Source: Mariniphaga sp964559175 (GTDB lineage Bacteria > Bacteroidota > Bacteroidia > Bacteroidales > Prolixibacteraceae). Taken from it: a stretch of 64,000 bases of DNA. Positions 1-7,308 of the stretch are shown one piece after another. Below the pieces are notes generated by a model. It made no database searches, was not told the origin of the DNA, and worked only from the letters and a program-made list of their open reading frames with translations. Numbering within the stretch: the stretch's first letter is position 1; each line of letters opens with the position of its first letter. The DNA lies in the NCBI GenBank assembly GCA_964559175.1, contig CAZLGT010000024.1:1-64000 (forward strand). The letters run 5' to 3'. A program made the position numbers and the translations under genes.

Positions 1-69
1 CAGGTAGGACTTGAACCTACGACCTACGGATTAACAGTCCGCCGCTCTAACCAACTGAGCTACTAGGGA
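1..69 (-). tRNA. tRNA-Asn (anticodon GTT), 3' end cut off by window edge
   Basis: On the minus strand the sequence folds as a standard tRNA. The 5' acceptor strand TCCCTAG is followed by TA, a D-arm with GCTC/GAGC, an anticodon stem GCGGA/TCCGT closing the loop CTGTTAA (anticodon GTT, Asn), and a T-arm GTAGG-TTCAAGT-CCTAC. Only the first three bases of the 3' acceptor strand (CTG) lie inside the window, and they pair with the 5' strand if one G-U wobble is allowed. The discriminator base lies outside. Confidence 0.95.
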
Positions 70-178
70 ATATTTTGTTTCTTCAGAACGCTTGCTTTTT
101 TAAAGCGTTGCAAAAATAACAGCTTTTCCGAAAAGAAAAAATATTTTTAAAAGATTTGTGGTTTTCCTTATTTCTCTG

Positions 179-1108
179 TTAAAATAACCTTTTCCTTTTT
201 ACCAGATAAGCCAACAAAACTTCCTTAAAATCTTTGTTTATGTCGGCTTCGGCCAAATCAATCTGGTATTGTCCGCATTTTACTTTTAAATCGTCGAAAT
301 AGGATTTAACTGTTGAAACGTAATGGTTTTTAACTTCCCAGGGATTAAATTTCACTGCCTGCCCGGTTTCCATATCCACAAATTTATGAGGCCGGTTGCT
401 GAACTGAAACTCACGCTCCTGTTTATGGTCGGTAACATGAAAAAGCAAAACCTCGTGCTTGTTGTAACGCAGGTGTTGCAGCGCCGAAAAAAGTTCTTCC
501 GTATTCCGGCTGTCAATCATGTCGCTAAAGATAATTACCAGCGAACGTTTGTGAATGTTTTCGGCAATCTGGTGCAGCACATCGGTGGTGTTGGTTTTTT
601 TACGCAAATGTGCATTCTCGGGTTTAATCAGTTCCGACATTTTACCATACATCAGTTCGGCATTGACCGATGAAATGCGTGGGGAGGTATGAAATTCAAT
701 TTCGTCGGAAAAAAGGGTCAGGCCCACCGCATCGCGCTGTTTTCGCAATAAATAGATGAGTGCGGCGGCTGTGTAAACCGAAAAGGCCAGTTTGTTCTCC
801 AGGTGTTTTTTCCCTTTAAAACTGGGGAAAAGCATGGATGAGGAAGTATCGATAACCAACTGGCAGCGCAGGTTGGTTTCTTCTTCGTATTGTTTTACAA
901 AAAGCTTGTCGGTGCGCGCAAACAGCTTCCAGTCGATGTGTTTGGTTGATTCGCCCTGGTTGTATTGCCGGTGCTCGGCAAATTCAACCGAAAAACCATG
1001 AAACGGACTTCGGTGCAACCCGGTAATAAATCCTTCAACCACTTCCTGGGCAATCAGTCCAAGGTTGTCGAACTGGTGAAACTGTTCAATGTCGAAAATG
1101 TTTTTCAA
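179..1108 (-). CDS. DUF58 domain protein with vWA-like fold
   Basis: 309-residue cytoplasmic DUF58 protein. Family members usually accompany MoxR ATPases and vWA membrane proteins (the Bat aerotolerance cluster in Bacteroides), but no MoxR or Bat gene is seen here. The chain holds the DUF58 signature in which a Gly-rich segment leads to HIDWK around residue 60, and a MIDAS-like DTSSS near residue 87 that could bind a divalent metal. It lies downstream of dnaE and trxA on the same strand, after a weak hairpin (1133-1159). The start at 1108 is a TTG; no in-frame ATG lies close upstream, so the exact N-terminus is uncertain. Function is inferred from the family only. Confidence 0.85.
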   Translation of the reverse strand: MKNIFDIEQFHQFDNLGLIAQEVVEGFITGLHRSPFHGFSVEFAEHRQYNQGESTKHIDWKLFARTDKLFVKQYEEETNLRCQLVIDTSSSMLFPSFKGKKHLENKLAFSVYTAAALIYLLRKQRDAVGLTLFSDEIEFHTSPRISSVNAELMYGKMSELIKPENAHLRKKTNTTDVLHQIAENIHKRSLVIIFSDMIDSRNTEELFSALQHLRYNKHEVLLFHVTDHKQEREFQFSNRPHKFVDMETGQAVKFNPWEVKNHYVSTVKSYFDDLKVKCGQYQIDLAEADINKDFKEVLLAYLVKRKRLF

Positions 1109-1190
1109 AACGTATGTTTTTAAAATATGAAAGGCGATTCCCGATGAAACGGGCCCGCCTGAAATTCACGCACTGTTTTTTTTGAGAGAT

Positions 1191-1508
1191 TTATAACAGG
1201 GCATCGAGTTTTGAAGTGAAGGTTTGTTTGGGGCCGGCACCCACCTGCTTGTCGGCCACTTCCCCGTTTTTCAGGAAAAGAACAGTTGGAATATTGCGGA
1301 TACCAAACTTCATAGCCACATTGGGGTTTGAGTCCACGTCCACTTTCCCGATTAGGGCTTTCCCTTCGTATTCCTGCGACATTTCTTCCACAATGGGAGC
1401 AATCATCCGGCATGGGCCGCACCATACTGCCCAAAAATCTATCATTACTGGTTTATCTGAGTTTGCTACCAATTCTTCGAAATTGGCGTCGGTAATTTCT
1501 ACTGCCAT
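1191..1508 (-). CDS. trxA: Thioredoxin
   Basis: A 105-residue single-domain thioredoxin, the standard length for a cytosolic TrxA. It has the active-site WCGPC near residue 30 and the cis-proline segment NIPT near residue 73. There is no signal peptide, so it should act as a cytoplasmic disulfide reductase driven by thioredoxin reductase (not in the window). It follows dnaE by about 40 nt and has its own promoter-like sequence overlapping the end of dnaE (1543-1571). DUF58 lies downstream. Start chosen at the only sensible ATG. Confidence 0.97.
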   Translation of the reverse strand: MAVEITDANFEELVANSDKPVMIDFWAVWCGPCRMIAPIVEEMSQEYEGKALIGKVDVDSNPNVAMKFGIRNIPTVLFLKNGEVADKQVGAGPKQTFTSKLDALL

Positions 1509-1542
1509 AGTTCTGTTTTTAATGTTAATATTTCAATTTTTA

Positions 1543-1571
1543 CAAAATTAGCTAATTAATTCTATATCCAA
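1543..1571 (-). promoter_or_regulatory. Bacteroidota-type promoter for trxA
   Basis: On the minus strand ATTG (TTG at 1571-1569) is followed after 18 nt by TAATTTTG (1550-1543), matching the Bacteroidota sigma consensus TTTG-N17-23-TAnnTTTG. The trxA ATG follows 34 nt downstream. The -33 element lies inside the last codons of dnaE. Confidence 0.5.
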
Positions 1572-4500
1572 TATCAGGTTTTTCCTGAAAATACTTGAGG
1601 AACCGGCTGGTAAGTTCAATGCGTATGTTCCGGGAAAACAGGTGTATGAACATGTTGCTCCCGGGGTCGTAAACATTAAATTTTAACAATGCTTTCCCCT
1701 TATTGTTTTTGGCCAGCTTTTCAATTTCTTCAATTATCGATTCGTTCACTCTATCGAGGGGAAGATTGATGGTTACGCTTTTCACCATGTTTTTCCGGGC
1801 TTCGGAGAGCAGTTCAATGTGGGTAGCTTTAAATTCAAAAGCATCGCTGTTGTTAAACCTGGTTTTTACCGTACCTTTTACTAAAACGAACAGTCCTGTT
1901 TTGCAGTATTTGTGGAAGTTTACGTAATCCTGCCCGAAGAAGAAAAACTCGTAGGAATCGGTGTAATCTGACAGGGTGAGTGTGCTAAACGGATTTCCGT
2001 TTTTCGAGGTTCCCTCCCTTGCAGCGGTTACCATTCCGCCAAAAGTAAAATCGCGTTCTTTGTATTTTTCTATATCGTTTTTTAAATCTTTCAGTGAAAC
2101 ATCACGGCTACAGAAATTTTCTATTTCTACCTTGTAGTCGTCGAGGGGGTGGGCGGTAAGGTATATGCCAATCAGGTTTTTTTCTTTTTCAAGAAGTATA
2201 ATTTTTGGCCACTCCTCCACTTCGGGGATGGTTGGTTTTTTCACATCGGCACTGCTGCCGAGATCTCCAAACAGGCTTTGCTGCATGCTCAGGCTTTCGG
2301 TCTGAATTTTATTTCCGTAGCGAATGAGTTTTTCGATAAAGATGGTGCTGTCGTTTTCATGCTCTCCGGCAAAAAAGCTGCTTCGTTTCAGCCCTTCCAG
2401 GCTATCGAAAGCCCCGGCCATGGCCAGCGCCTCCATGTTCTTTTTATTTACGGTTTGAAGATTAACATTCTCAACGAAGTCGTAAACGGTTTTGAACGGC
2501 CCGTTTTTTTTGCGTGCCTCTATAATGTCTCTTGCTGCTCCGGCTCCAACCCCTTTAATGGCAGCCATTCCAAACCGGATATTGCCGTTTTTGTTGGCAG
2601 TGAATTTGGAAAAACTTTCATTTACATCCGGCCCCAGCACATTCAGTTTCATGCGGCTGCATTCATTCATCAGTTTGGTAATATCGGTAATGTTGCTGAG
2701 GTTTCGGCTGAGGTTAGCTGCCATAAACTCTCCGGGGTAATGTGCCTTGAGGTACCCGGTTTGGTAGGCAATGTAGGCATAGCAAACCGAGTGCGATTTG
2801 TTGAATGCATACGATGCGAAAGCTTCCCAGTCTTTCCATATTTTTTCAATCACATCGTCGGGCTTTTTGCCAACCAGCTTACATTCGTCCATAAATTTGA
2901 AATTGGCCTTGCAACCGTTTACAAATTTCACCTTCAGCTTACCCATCAGCGAGGTAATTTTTTTACCCATCGCTTTTCGCAGCGTATCGCTGTCGCCGCG
3001 GGTGAAATTGGCAAGCAATCGCGAAAGCAGCATCACCTGTTCCTGGAAAACGGTAATTCCGTAAGTTTCGCTAAGGTATTGTTCCATCATGGGCAGATCG
3101 TATTCCACCTTTTGGCGCCCGTGTTTCCGGGCAATGTAGGCCGGGATGTATTCCATGGGGCCGGGCCGGTAAAGCGCGTTCATGGCTACCAGGTCTTCAA
3201 ACCGGTTGGGTTTGAGGTCGCGCAGGTGTTTTTTCATTCCCTCGGATTCAAACTGAAAAATGGCGGTGGTTTCGCCGTGGCTAAAAAGCTCGAAAGTTTT
3301 TTCATCGTCCCACGGAATGTTATCGATATCAATTTCAATTCCTTTTGAAAGTTTGATGTTTTCGAGTGATTCTTTTATGATGGAAAGGGTTTTCAGCCCC
3401 AGAAAATCCATTTTCAGCAGGCCAATATCTTCCACAAAGCGGCCGTCATATTGTGTAGTAAGCAGCGTTTCGCCGTCTTTGGTGGGCATAAGCGGAATGT
3501 GGTCGGTGAGCGGGTCGCGGCTGATAAGTACCCCGCAGGCATGCACTCCGGTTTGCCGTACCGAACCCTCAAGAGTTTCTGCGAATTTAATGGTTTTCGC
3601 AATGAGCGGATTGTCCGATTTTCTCTCTCTTTTCAGGTCAGGGCTTTCTTTGAAGGCTTTTTCAAAAGTCATTTTCGGAGCATCGGGAACCAGTTTTGCC
3701 AGCCGGTCGGCCTCGGGCAGGGGCAGTTTTAGCACACGTGCCACATCGCGAATGGCCATTTTGGTAGCCATGGTTCCAAAAGTACAAATGTGGGCCACTT
3801 TATCCTGCCCGTATTTTTTTGTAACATAGTCGAGTACCAGTTGCCGGCCGTCATCGTCAAAGTCGATGTCCACATCGGGCAGCGAAATACGGTCGGGATT
3901 CAGAAAACGTTCGAAAAGCAGGTCGTACTTAATGGGATCGATGTTGGTTATTCCGGTGCAATAGGAAACCGCTGCACCAGCTGCCGAACCCCGTCCTGGC
4001 CCAACCAGAACGCCCATTCTGCGCGCCTCGTTTATAAAATCCTGCACAATGAGAAAATAGCCGGGAAATCCCATGGATTTGATGGTATCCAGTTCAAACC
4101 CGAGTCGTATTGCAATATCTTCAGGAACAGGATTTCCATACCTTTCTTCTGCTCCTTTAAAGGTAAGGTGTTTCAGGTATTCCGTTTCCTGTTTTACGCG
4201 TAAAACTTTTTCATATCCTCCCAGCCTGTTGAATGTTTCTTCTCCAAACTCTTCAACCAGTTTGGGTTCCGTGTATTCTTTGCGGAAATCATCCATAGTG
4301 CCAAACTCCTCAGGAATGGGAAAAAACGGCATGATTGCCGCCGAGTCGAGCTCAAAGTCTTCCACTTTTTCAGCCACCTCCAGCGTATTTGCCAGCGCTT
4401 CCGGCACATCTGAAAAAAGTTCGTTCATTTCCTGTTGCGTTTTAAACCATTCCTGCTTGGTGTAACGCATCCGGGTGGGGTCGTCCACATCTTTTCCGGT

Positions 4501-5202
4501 GTTCAGGCAAATAAGTAAATCGTGTGCATCGGCATCTTCTGCATTGGTAAAGTGCACATCGTTGGTAGCAATGAGTTTAATCTGGTTCTTTTTTGCCATT
4601 TGAACGAGCACTTCGTTTACCCACACCTGGTTGTCGTAAACGTTTTCCCGTTGCTGTGCCTCCTCAGCAGGGTGTCTCATCAATTCGAGATAAAAATCGC
4701 CACCAAAAATATTTTTATACCACAAAATAACCTCTTCGGCTTCTTTCATCTGGTTCTTCATAATAAGCCCTGGAATTTCGCCCCCAAGACATGCCGAAGA
4801 TGCAATTAATCCTTCCCTGTGTTTTTCCAGCAGTTTTTTGTCGATGCGTGGTTTGTAGTAAAATCCTTCGTTGCTAGCTACAGAAATGAGTTTCACCAGG
4901 TTTCGATAGCCGGTTTTGTTTTTAGCGAGTAAAATCAGGTGGTCGCCATAGCGGTCAACCACATCGGTTTTGTCATGTAAACTTCGGGCAGCTACATAAG
5001 TTTCGCAGCCGAGTATTGGTTTTATTTCTGCTTTTTTGCAGGCCGCATGAAATTCTTTGATGCCGAACATAGTGCCATGGTCGGTTAATGCAAGGGCTTT
5101 CATTCCCTCTTTTTTAGCCTTCCCAACCAGATCGGAAACGCTGGCAGCCCCATCGAGAATGGAGTATTGCGAGTGAACATGTAAATGTGTAAACGGAATC
5201 AT
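1552..5202 (-). CDS. dnaE: DNA polymerase III subunit alpha
   Basis: Replicative polymerase catalytic subunit (C-family, DnaE1 type), 1216 residues from the chosen start. The N-terminal PHP domain opens with HLHVHSQYS. The palm domain carries the catalytic PDVDIDFD motif near residue 440, and the C-terminal part has the tandem HhH region followed by an OB fold. The reading frame stays open 57 nt further upstream to 5259, but the ATG at 5202 puts MIPFTHLHVH at the usual N-terminus and has AAGGAAGG upstream, so the longer form is rejected. It forms an apparent group with trxA and DUF58 and is separated from the upstream greA-HIT operon by a terminator. Confidence 0.98.
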   Translation of the reverse strand: MIPFTHLHVHSQYSILDGAASVSDLVGKAKKEGMKALALTDHGTMFGIKEFHAACKKAEIKPILGCETYVAARSLHDKTDVVDRYGDHLILLAKNKTGYRNLVKLISVASNEGFYYKPRIDKKLLEKHREGLIASSACLGGEIPGLIMKNQMKEAEEVILWYKNIFGGDFYLELMRHPAEEAQQRENVYDNQVWVNEVLVQMAKKNQIKLIATNDVHFTNAEDADAHDLLICLNTGKDVDDPTRMRYTKQEWFKTQQEMNELFSDVPEALANTLEVAEKVEDFELDSAAIMPFFPIPEEFGTMDDFRKEYTEPKLVEEFGEETFNRLGGYEKVLRVKQETEYLKHLTFKGAEERYGNPVPEDIAIRLGFELDTIKSMGFPGYFLIVQDFINEARRMGVLVGPGRGSAAGAAVSYCTGITNIDPIKYDLLFERFLNPDRISLPDVDIDFDDDGRQLVLDYVTKKYGQDKVAHICTFGTMATKMAIRDVARVLKLPLPEADRLAKLVPDAPKMTFEKAFKESPDLKRERKSDNPLIAKTIKFAETLEGSVRQTGVHACGVLISRDPLTDHIPLMPTKDGETLLTTQYDGRFVEDIGLLKMDFLGLKTLSIIKESLENIKLSKGIEIDIDNIPWDDEKTFELFSHGETTAIFQFESEGMKKHLRDLKPNRFEDLVAMNALYRPGPMEYIPAYIARKHGRQKVEYDLPMMEQYLSETYGITVFQEQVMLLSRLLANFTRGDSDTLRKAMGKKITSLMGKLKVKFVNGCKANFKFMDECKLVGKKPDDVIEKIWKDWEAFASYAFNKSHSVCYAYIAYQTGYLKAHYPGEFMAANLSRNLSNITDITKLMNECSRMKLNVLGPDVNESFSKFTANKNGNIRFGMAAIKGVGAGAARDIIEARKKNGPFKTVYDFVENVNLQTVNKKNMEALAMAGAFDSLEGLKRSSFFAGEHENDSTIFIEKLIRYGNKIQTESLSMQQSLFGDLGSSADVKKPTIPEVEEWPKIILLEKEKNLIGIYLTAHPLDDYKVEIENFCSRDVSLKDLKNDIEKYKERDFTFGGMVTAAREGTSKNGNPFSTLTLSDYTDSYEFFFFGQDYVNFHKYCKTGLFVLVKGTVKTRFNNSDAFEFKATHIELLSEARKNMVKSVTINLPLDRVNESIIEEIEKLAKNNKGKALLKFNVYDPGSNMFIHLFSRNIRIELTSRFLKYFQEKPDIGYRIN

Positions 5203-5300
5203 TTTCGTACCTTCCTTTTTTGATGAAACAACTTTAAAAAAGTCGCATAAAGTTACCAATTTTAAGGAGGAGGATCAGTGTTTGTTGATAAATTCTGGAA

Positions 5301-5328
5301 TAAAAAAACCCGGCTTTTTAACCGGGTT
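5301..5328 (-). terminator. Intrinsic terminator after greA-HIT operon
   Basis: Read on the minus strand, AACCCGG (5328-5322) and CCGGGTT (5313-5307) form a 7-bp stem with an 8-nt loop, followed by a T-run (complement of A5302-5308). It lies 27 nt past the HIT stop codon and before dnaE. Confidence 0.85.
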
Positions 5329-5354
5329 ACTTGTAATGAGTAGTTTGCTTTCTG

Positions 5355-5747
5355 CTAAATATTTTCTGAAATTTTTTTTCTGATTTTTTCAAATTCCTCT
5401 TTGTTAAGCTGGATTTTTTTTGAAAAATTCAGCAAATCGGCTTCGGTTTTCATGGGAACAAGGTGGATGTGGGCATGAGGTACCTCGAGCCCCAAAACCA
5501 GTACGCCCACTTTTTGACAAGCGATGGCTTTTTTTAGCCCGGCAGCCACTTTTTTAGCAAAAAGGTGCAATCCGGTGTATAATTCATCATCCAAATCGAA
5601 AAGATAATCCACCTCCTTTTTAGGGATTACCAGTGTGTGGCCTTCGGCAACCGGTGAGATGTCCAGAAAGGCAAGGAAGTTTTCGTCCTCTGCAACTTTG
5701 TATGCGGGGATTTCTCCGGTTACTATTTTTGAAAATATACTTGCCAT
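5355..5747 (-). CDS. HIT family nucleotide-binding protein
   Basis: 130-residue histidine-triad protein (HINT-like purine nucleotide phosphoramidase/hydrolase family). The triad is visible as HAHIHLV near residue 91, where the middle His is the nucleophile in the family, and the N-terminal half has the conserved FLDISPVAEGHTLVIPK stretch. It starts 5 nt after the greA stop, so the two genes are almost certainly one transcript, closed by the hairpin at 5301-5328. The natural substrate is not deducible from sequence. Confidence 0.93.
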   Translation of the reverse strand: MASIFSKIVTGEIPAYKVAEDENFLAFLDISPVAEGHTLVIPKKEVDYLFDLDDELYTGLHLFAKKVAAGLKKAIACQKVGVLVLGLEVPHAHIHLVPMKTEADLLNFSKKIQLNKEEFEKIRKKISENI

Positions 5748-5752
5748 AGTTG

Positions 5753-6226
5753 CTAAAGTGAAATATCAATAATTTCAAAAGGAATAAGCCCCGAGGGCAC
5801 TTTTATTTCAACCACATCGCCTACTTTTTTGCCCATAAGGCCTTTGGCAATAGGGGTGGTAGCCGAGATTTTTCCCTGCTTCACATTGGCTTCCCCTTCG
5901 GGCACAATGGTGTACTGCATGGTGGTGTTGTTCTTTTTGTTTTTAATCTTCACCTTGTTCAGTATCTGTACCTGAGAAGTATCGATTTTCGACTCATCGA
6001 GTATGCGTGCATTGGCAATTTTCGACTGCAATTCGGCAATCTTTGCCTCCAGCATTCCCTGGGCATCTTTGGCGGCATCGTATTCGGCATTTTCCGAAAT
6101 GTCTCCTTTTTCAATGGCTTCGCCAATCTGTTTTGAAATAGCCGGACGTTCCACATTTGTTAAACGATCCAACTCATTTTTCAATTTTTTTAATCCTTCC
6201 TTTGTTAAGTATGTAACTCGCGACAT
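5753..6226 (-). CDS. greA: Transcription elongation factor GreA
   Basis: 157-residue GreA, the typical length. It rescues backtracked RNA polymerase by stimulating transcript cleavage through the secondary channel. The N-terminal coiled-coil domain contains the acidic tip ENAEYDAAKDAQ (about residues 46-57), and the C-terminal FKBP-like domain ends in EIKVPSG and FEIIDISL. Unusually for this phylum the gene has a strong Shine-Dalgarno (AGGAGG at 6240-6235) 8 nt before the ATG. A terminator-like hairpin (6259-6293) sits in the leader. Confidence 0.97.
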   Translation of the reverse strand: MSRVTYLTKEGLKKLKNELDRLTNVERPAISKQIGEAIEKGDISENAEYDAAKDAQGMLEAKIAELQSKIANARILDESKIDTSQVQILNKVKIKNKKNNTTMQYTIVPEGEANVKQGKISATTPIAKGLMGKKVGDVVEIKVPSGLIPFEIIDISL

Positions 6227-6258
6227 TATAAAGTCCTCCTGGTTTTACTTTAAGCTAT

Positions 6259-6293
6259 AAAAAAACAGAAAGAATTCCGGGTTTCCGGAACTC
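6259..6293 (-). terminator. Terminator-like hairpin in the greA leader
   Basis: On the minus strand GAGTTCCGG (6293-6285), loop AAAC and CCGGAATTC (6280-6272) form a 9-bp stem with one G-U pair, followed by TTTCTG and seven Ts (6265-6259). It ends 32 nt before the greA ATG. It may close the upstream 128-residue gene, attenuate greA, or do both. Confidence 0.7.
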
Positions 6294-6302
6294 TTCCTTC
6301 GG

Positions 6303-6336
6303 CAAATGTATATAATTTCCCCGATATTAAAAACAA
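6303..6336 (-). promoter_or_regulatory. Possible greA promoter upstream of the leader hairpin
   Basis: On the minus strand GTTG (TTG at 6336-6334), 23 nt spacer, then TACATTTG (6310-6303), fitting TAnnTTTG. A transcript from here would start around 6297 and run straight into the hairpin at 6293-6259 before reaching greA. Confidence 0.4.
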
Positions 6337-6375
6337 CTTTTACCAAAAATATTCAAAATGAACCGTTTATAAAGG

Positions 6376-6762
6376 CTAAATGTATTTGCGGTGAAGGATT
6401 TCACTGTAAATAACTGCTTCTTTTAACGGAAATTTTCTTTTTTGGGTTGTTCTTCGTTCTTTTTTTATTTCGTCTCCTTTTGGCAAATTGCGTTTTGTTA
6501 GCCGGGTACCTTCCTTTTCGGGTTTAAAATCGTATTTATTTTCTGAAGAAGGTTTTTTCCCCATTCTGGTTTTAGAAGGCACTGGTTCATTGGCTGGTGG
6601 CCGTGGTTCTGTCGGGTCAGCATCCAGCAAATCCCAAAAGTCGTCTTCAGCATGCTGAGGTTCCATTTGGGGTTGCTGAACCGGTGGCTTTTTTTTCATT
6701 TGTCCGAAAATTCCGGCTACAATAAAAATTAATGTCAGTATGATTACGATAATGTCATCCAT
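6376..6762 (-). CDS. Small membrane-anchored hypothetical protein
   Basis: 128 residues with one N-terminal membrane segment (about residues 3-20, hydrophobic, preceded by Asp-Asp) and a long charged, low-complexity Pro/Gln/Lys-rich cytoplasmic or periplasmic tail. No catalytic motif is seen. The high Lys/Glu content and single anchor resemble many short Bacteroidota proteins of unknown function. It lies upstream of greA on the same strand with a hairpin between them, and is divergent from the Rieske-like lipoprotein at 6823. I do not recognise a family. Confidence 0.6.
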   Translation of the reverse strand: MDDIIVIILTLIFIVAGIFGQMKKKPPVQQPQMEPQHAEDDFWDLLDADPTEPRPPANEPVPSKTRMGKKPSSENKYDFKPEKEGTRLTKRNLPKGDEIKKERRTTQKRKFPLKEAVIYSEILHRKYI

Positions 6763-6822
6763 TTTATTTGCACTTTTGCAATAAATTGCGTTAATATAAA
6801 GTTTGAAGTAAAAATAAGAAAA

Positions 6823-7257
6823 ATGCAGCAGTTGGTTCTGAAATGGGGGAAGTATTTCATTCTTTATTTTGTTTTGACACTGGTTTCGTCATCGTGCGAT
6901 AAGATTGTCGATTCGCCTATTCCCGAAATTTATGTGTCGTACACCATTAACCTGAATATTGTAAATGAACTGAATGTGCCCGGTAATTCGGTTTTTTTTC
7001 CGAATGCGGGTTATGGAGGCCTCATTGTTTATTGCGAACTTCCGGGCAGCTGGTATGCGTTTGATGCTGCATGTACTTATGAAGCCAGCCGCAACTGCAT
7101 AGTTAAAAATGACGGAGTGCTTGCCGACTGCCCCTGTTGCGGGTCGCAGTTTGTATTAATCAGCGGGGCTTATCCCACCAAATCACCGGCCACCCTGCCG
7201 TTGAAACAATACAATGTTTCTGTTTTGAACAGTTTTTCCATCAGGGTTTACAACTAA
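6823..7257 (+). CDS. Rieske-like lipoprotein with replaced His ligands
   Basis: 144-residue lipoprotein with lipobox VSSSC (Cys25). The C-terminal half has the layout of a Rieske [2Fe-2S] domain: YAFDAACTYE (Cys84), then DCPCCGSQF (Cys103, Cys105, Cys106), then a PAT-PLKQY turn. In true Rieske proteins the motifs are CTH and CPCHG; here the two His positions are Tyr86 and Cys106. Extra Cys are at 71 and 92. So either the cluster is lost, or another metal or an all-Cys cluster is bound, or disulfides stabilise the fold. The family seems shared among Bacteroidales (from memory, not checked). Likely anchored in a membrane facing the periplasm or outside; redox function unproven. Confidence 0.7.
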   Translation: MQQLVLKWGKYFILYFVLTLVSSSCDKIVDSPIPEIYVSYTINLNIVNELNVPGNSVFFPNAGYGGLIVYCELPGSWYAFDAACTYEASRNCIVKNDGVLADCPCCGSQFVLISGAYPTKSPATLPLKQYNVSVLNSFSIRVYN

Positions 7258-7283
7258 AAAACGGAACCCTTTTCAGAGTTCCG
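7255..7283 (-). terminator. Intrinsic terminator after ahcY
   Basis: CGGAAC (7262-7267) and GTTCCG (7278-7283) pair, with two further pairs beyond one mismatch. On the minus strand the stem is followed by TTTTTT (complement of A7256-7261). It lies between the convergent lipoprotein and ahcY genes; on the plus strand the following sequence (CTTTCATCTGTTTTT) is weaker but may also terminate. Confidence 0.75.
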
Positions 7284-7308
7284 CTTTCATCTGTTTTTAT
7301 GTATCCGC

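Noticed and set aside
2149..3348. 399-codon plus-strand open frame opposite dnaE
   Set aside because: It lies wholly antisense to the well-conserved dnaE and its translation has no family-like motif; long antisense frames are common in GC-balanced coding DNA.
5268..5346. Plus-strand GTG mini-ORF after an AAGGAGGAGG sequence
   Set aside because: The frame runs through the greA-HIT terminator, is only about 20 codons and has no support beyond a chance SD-like string.
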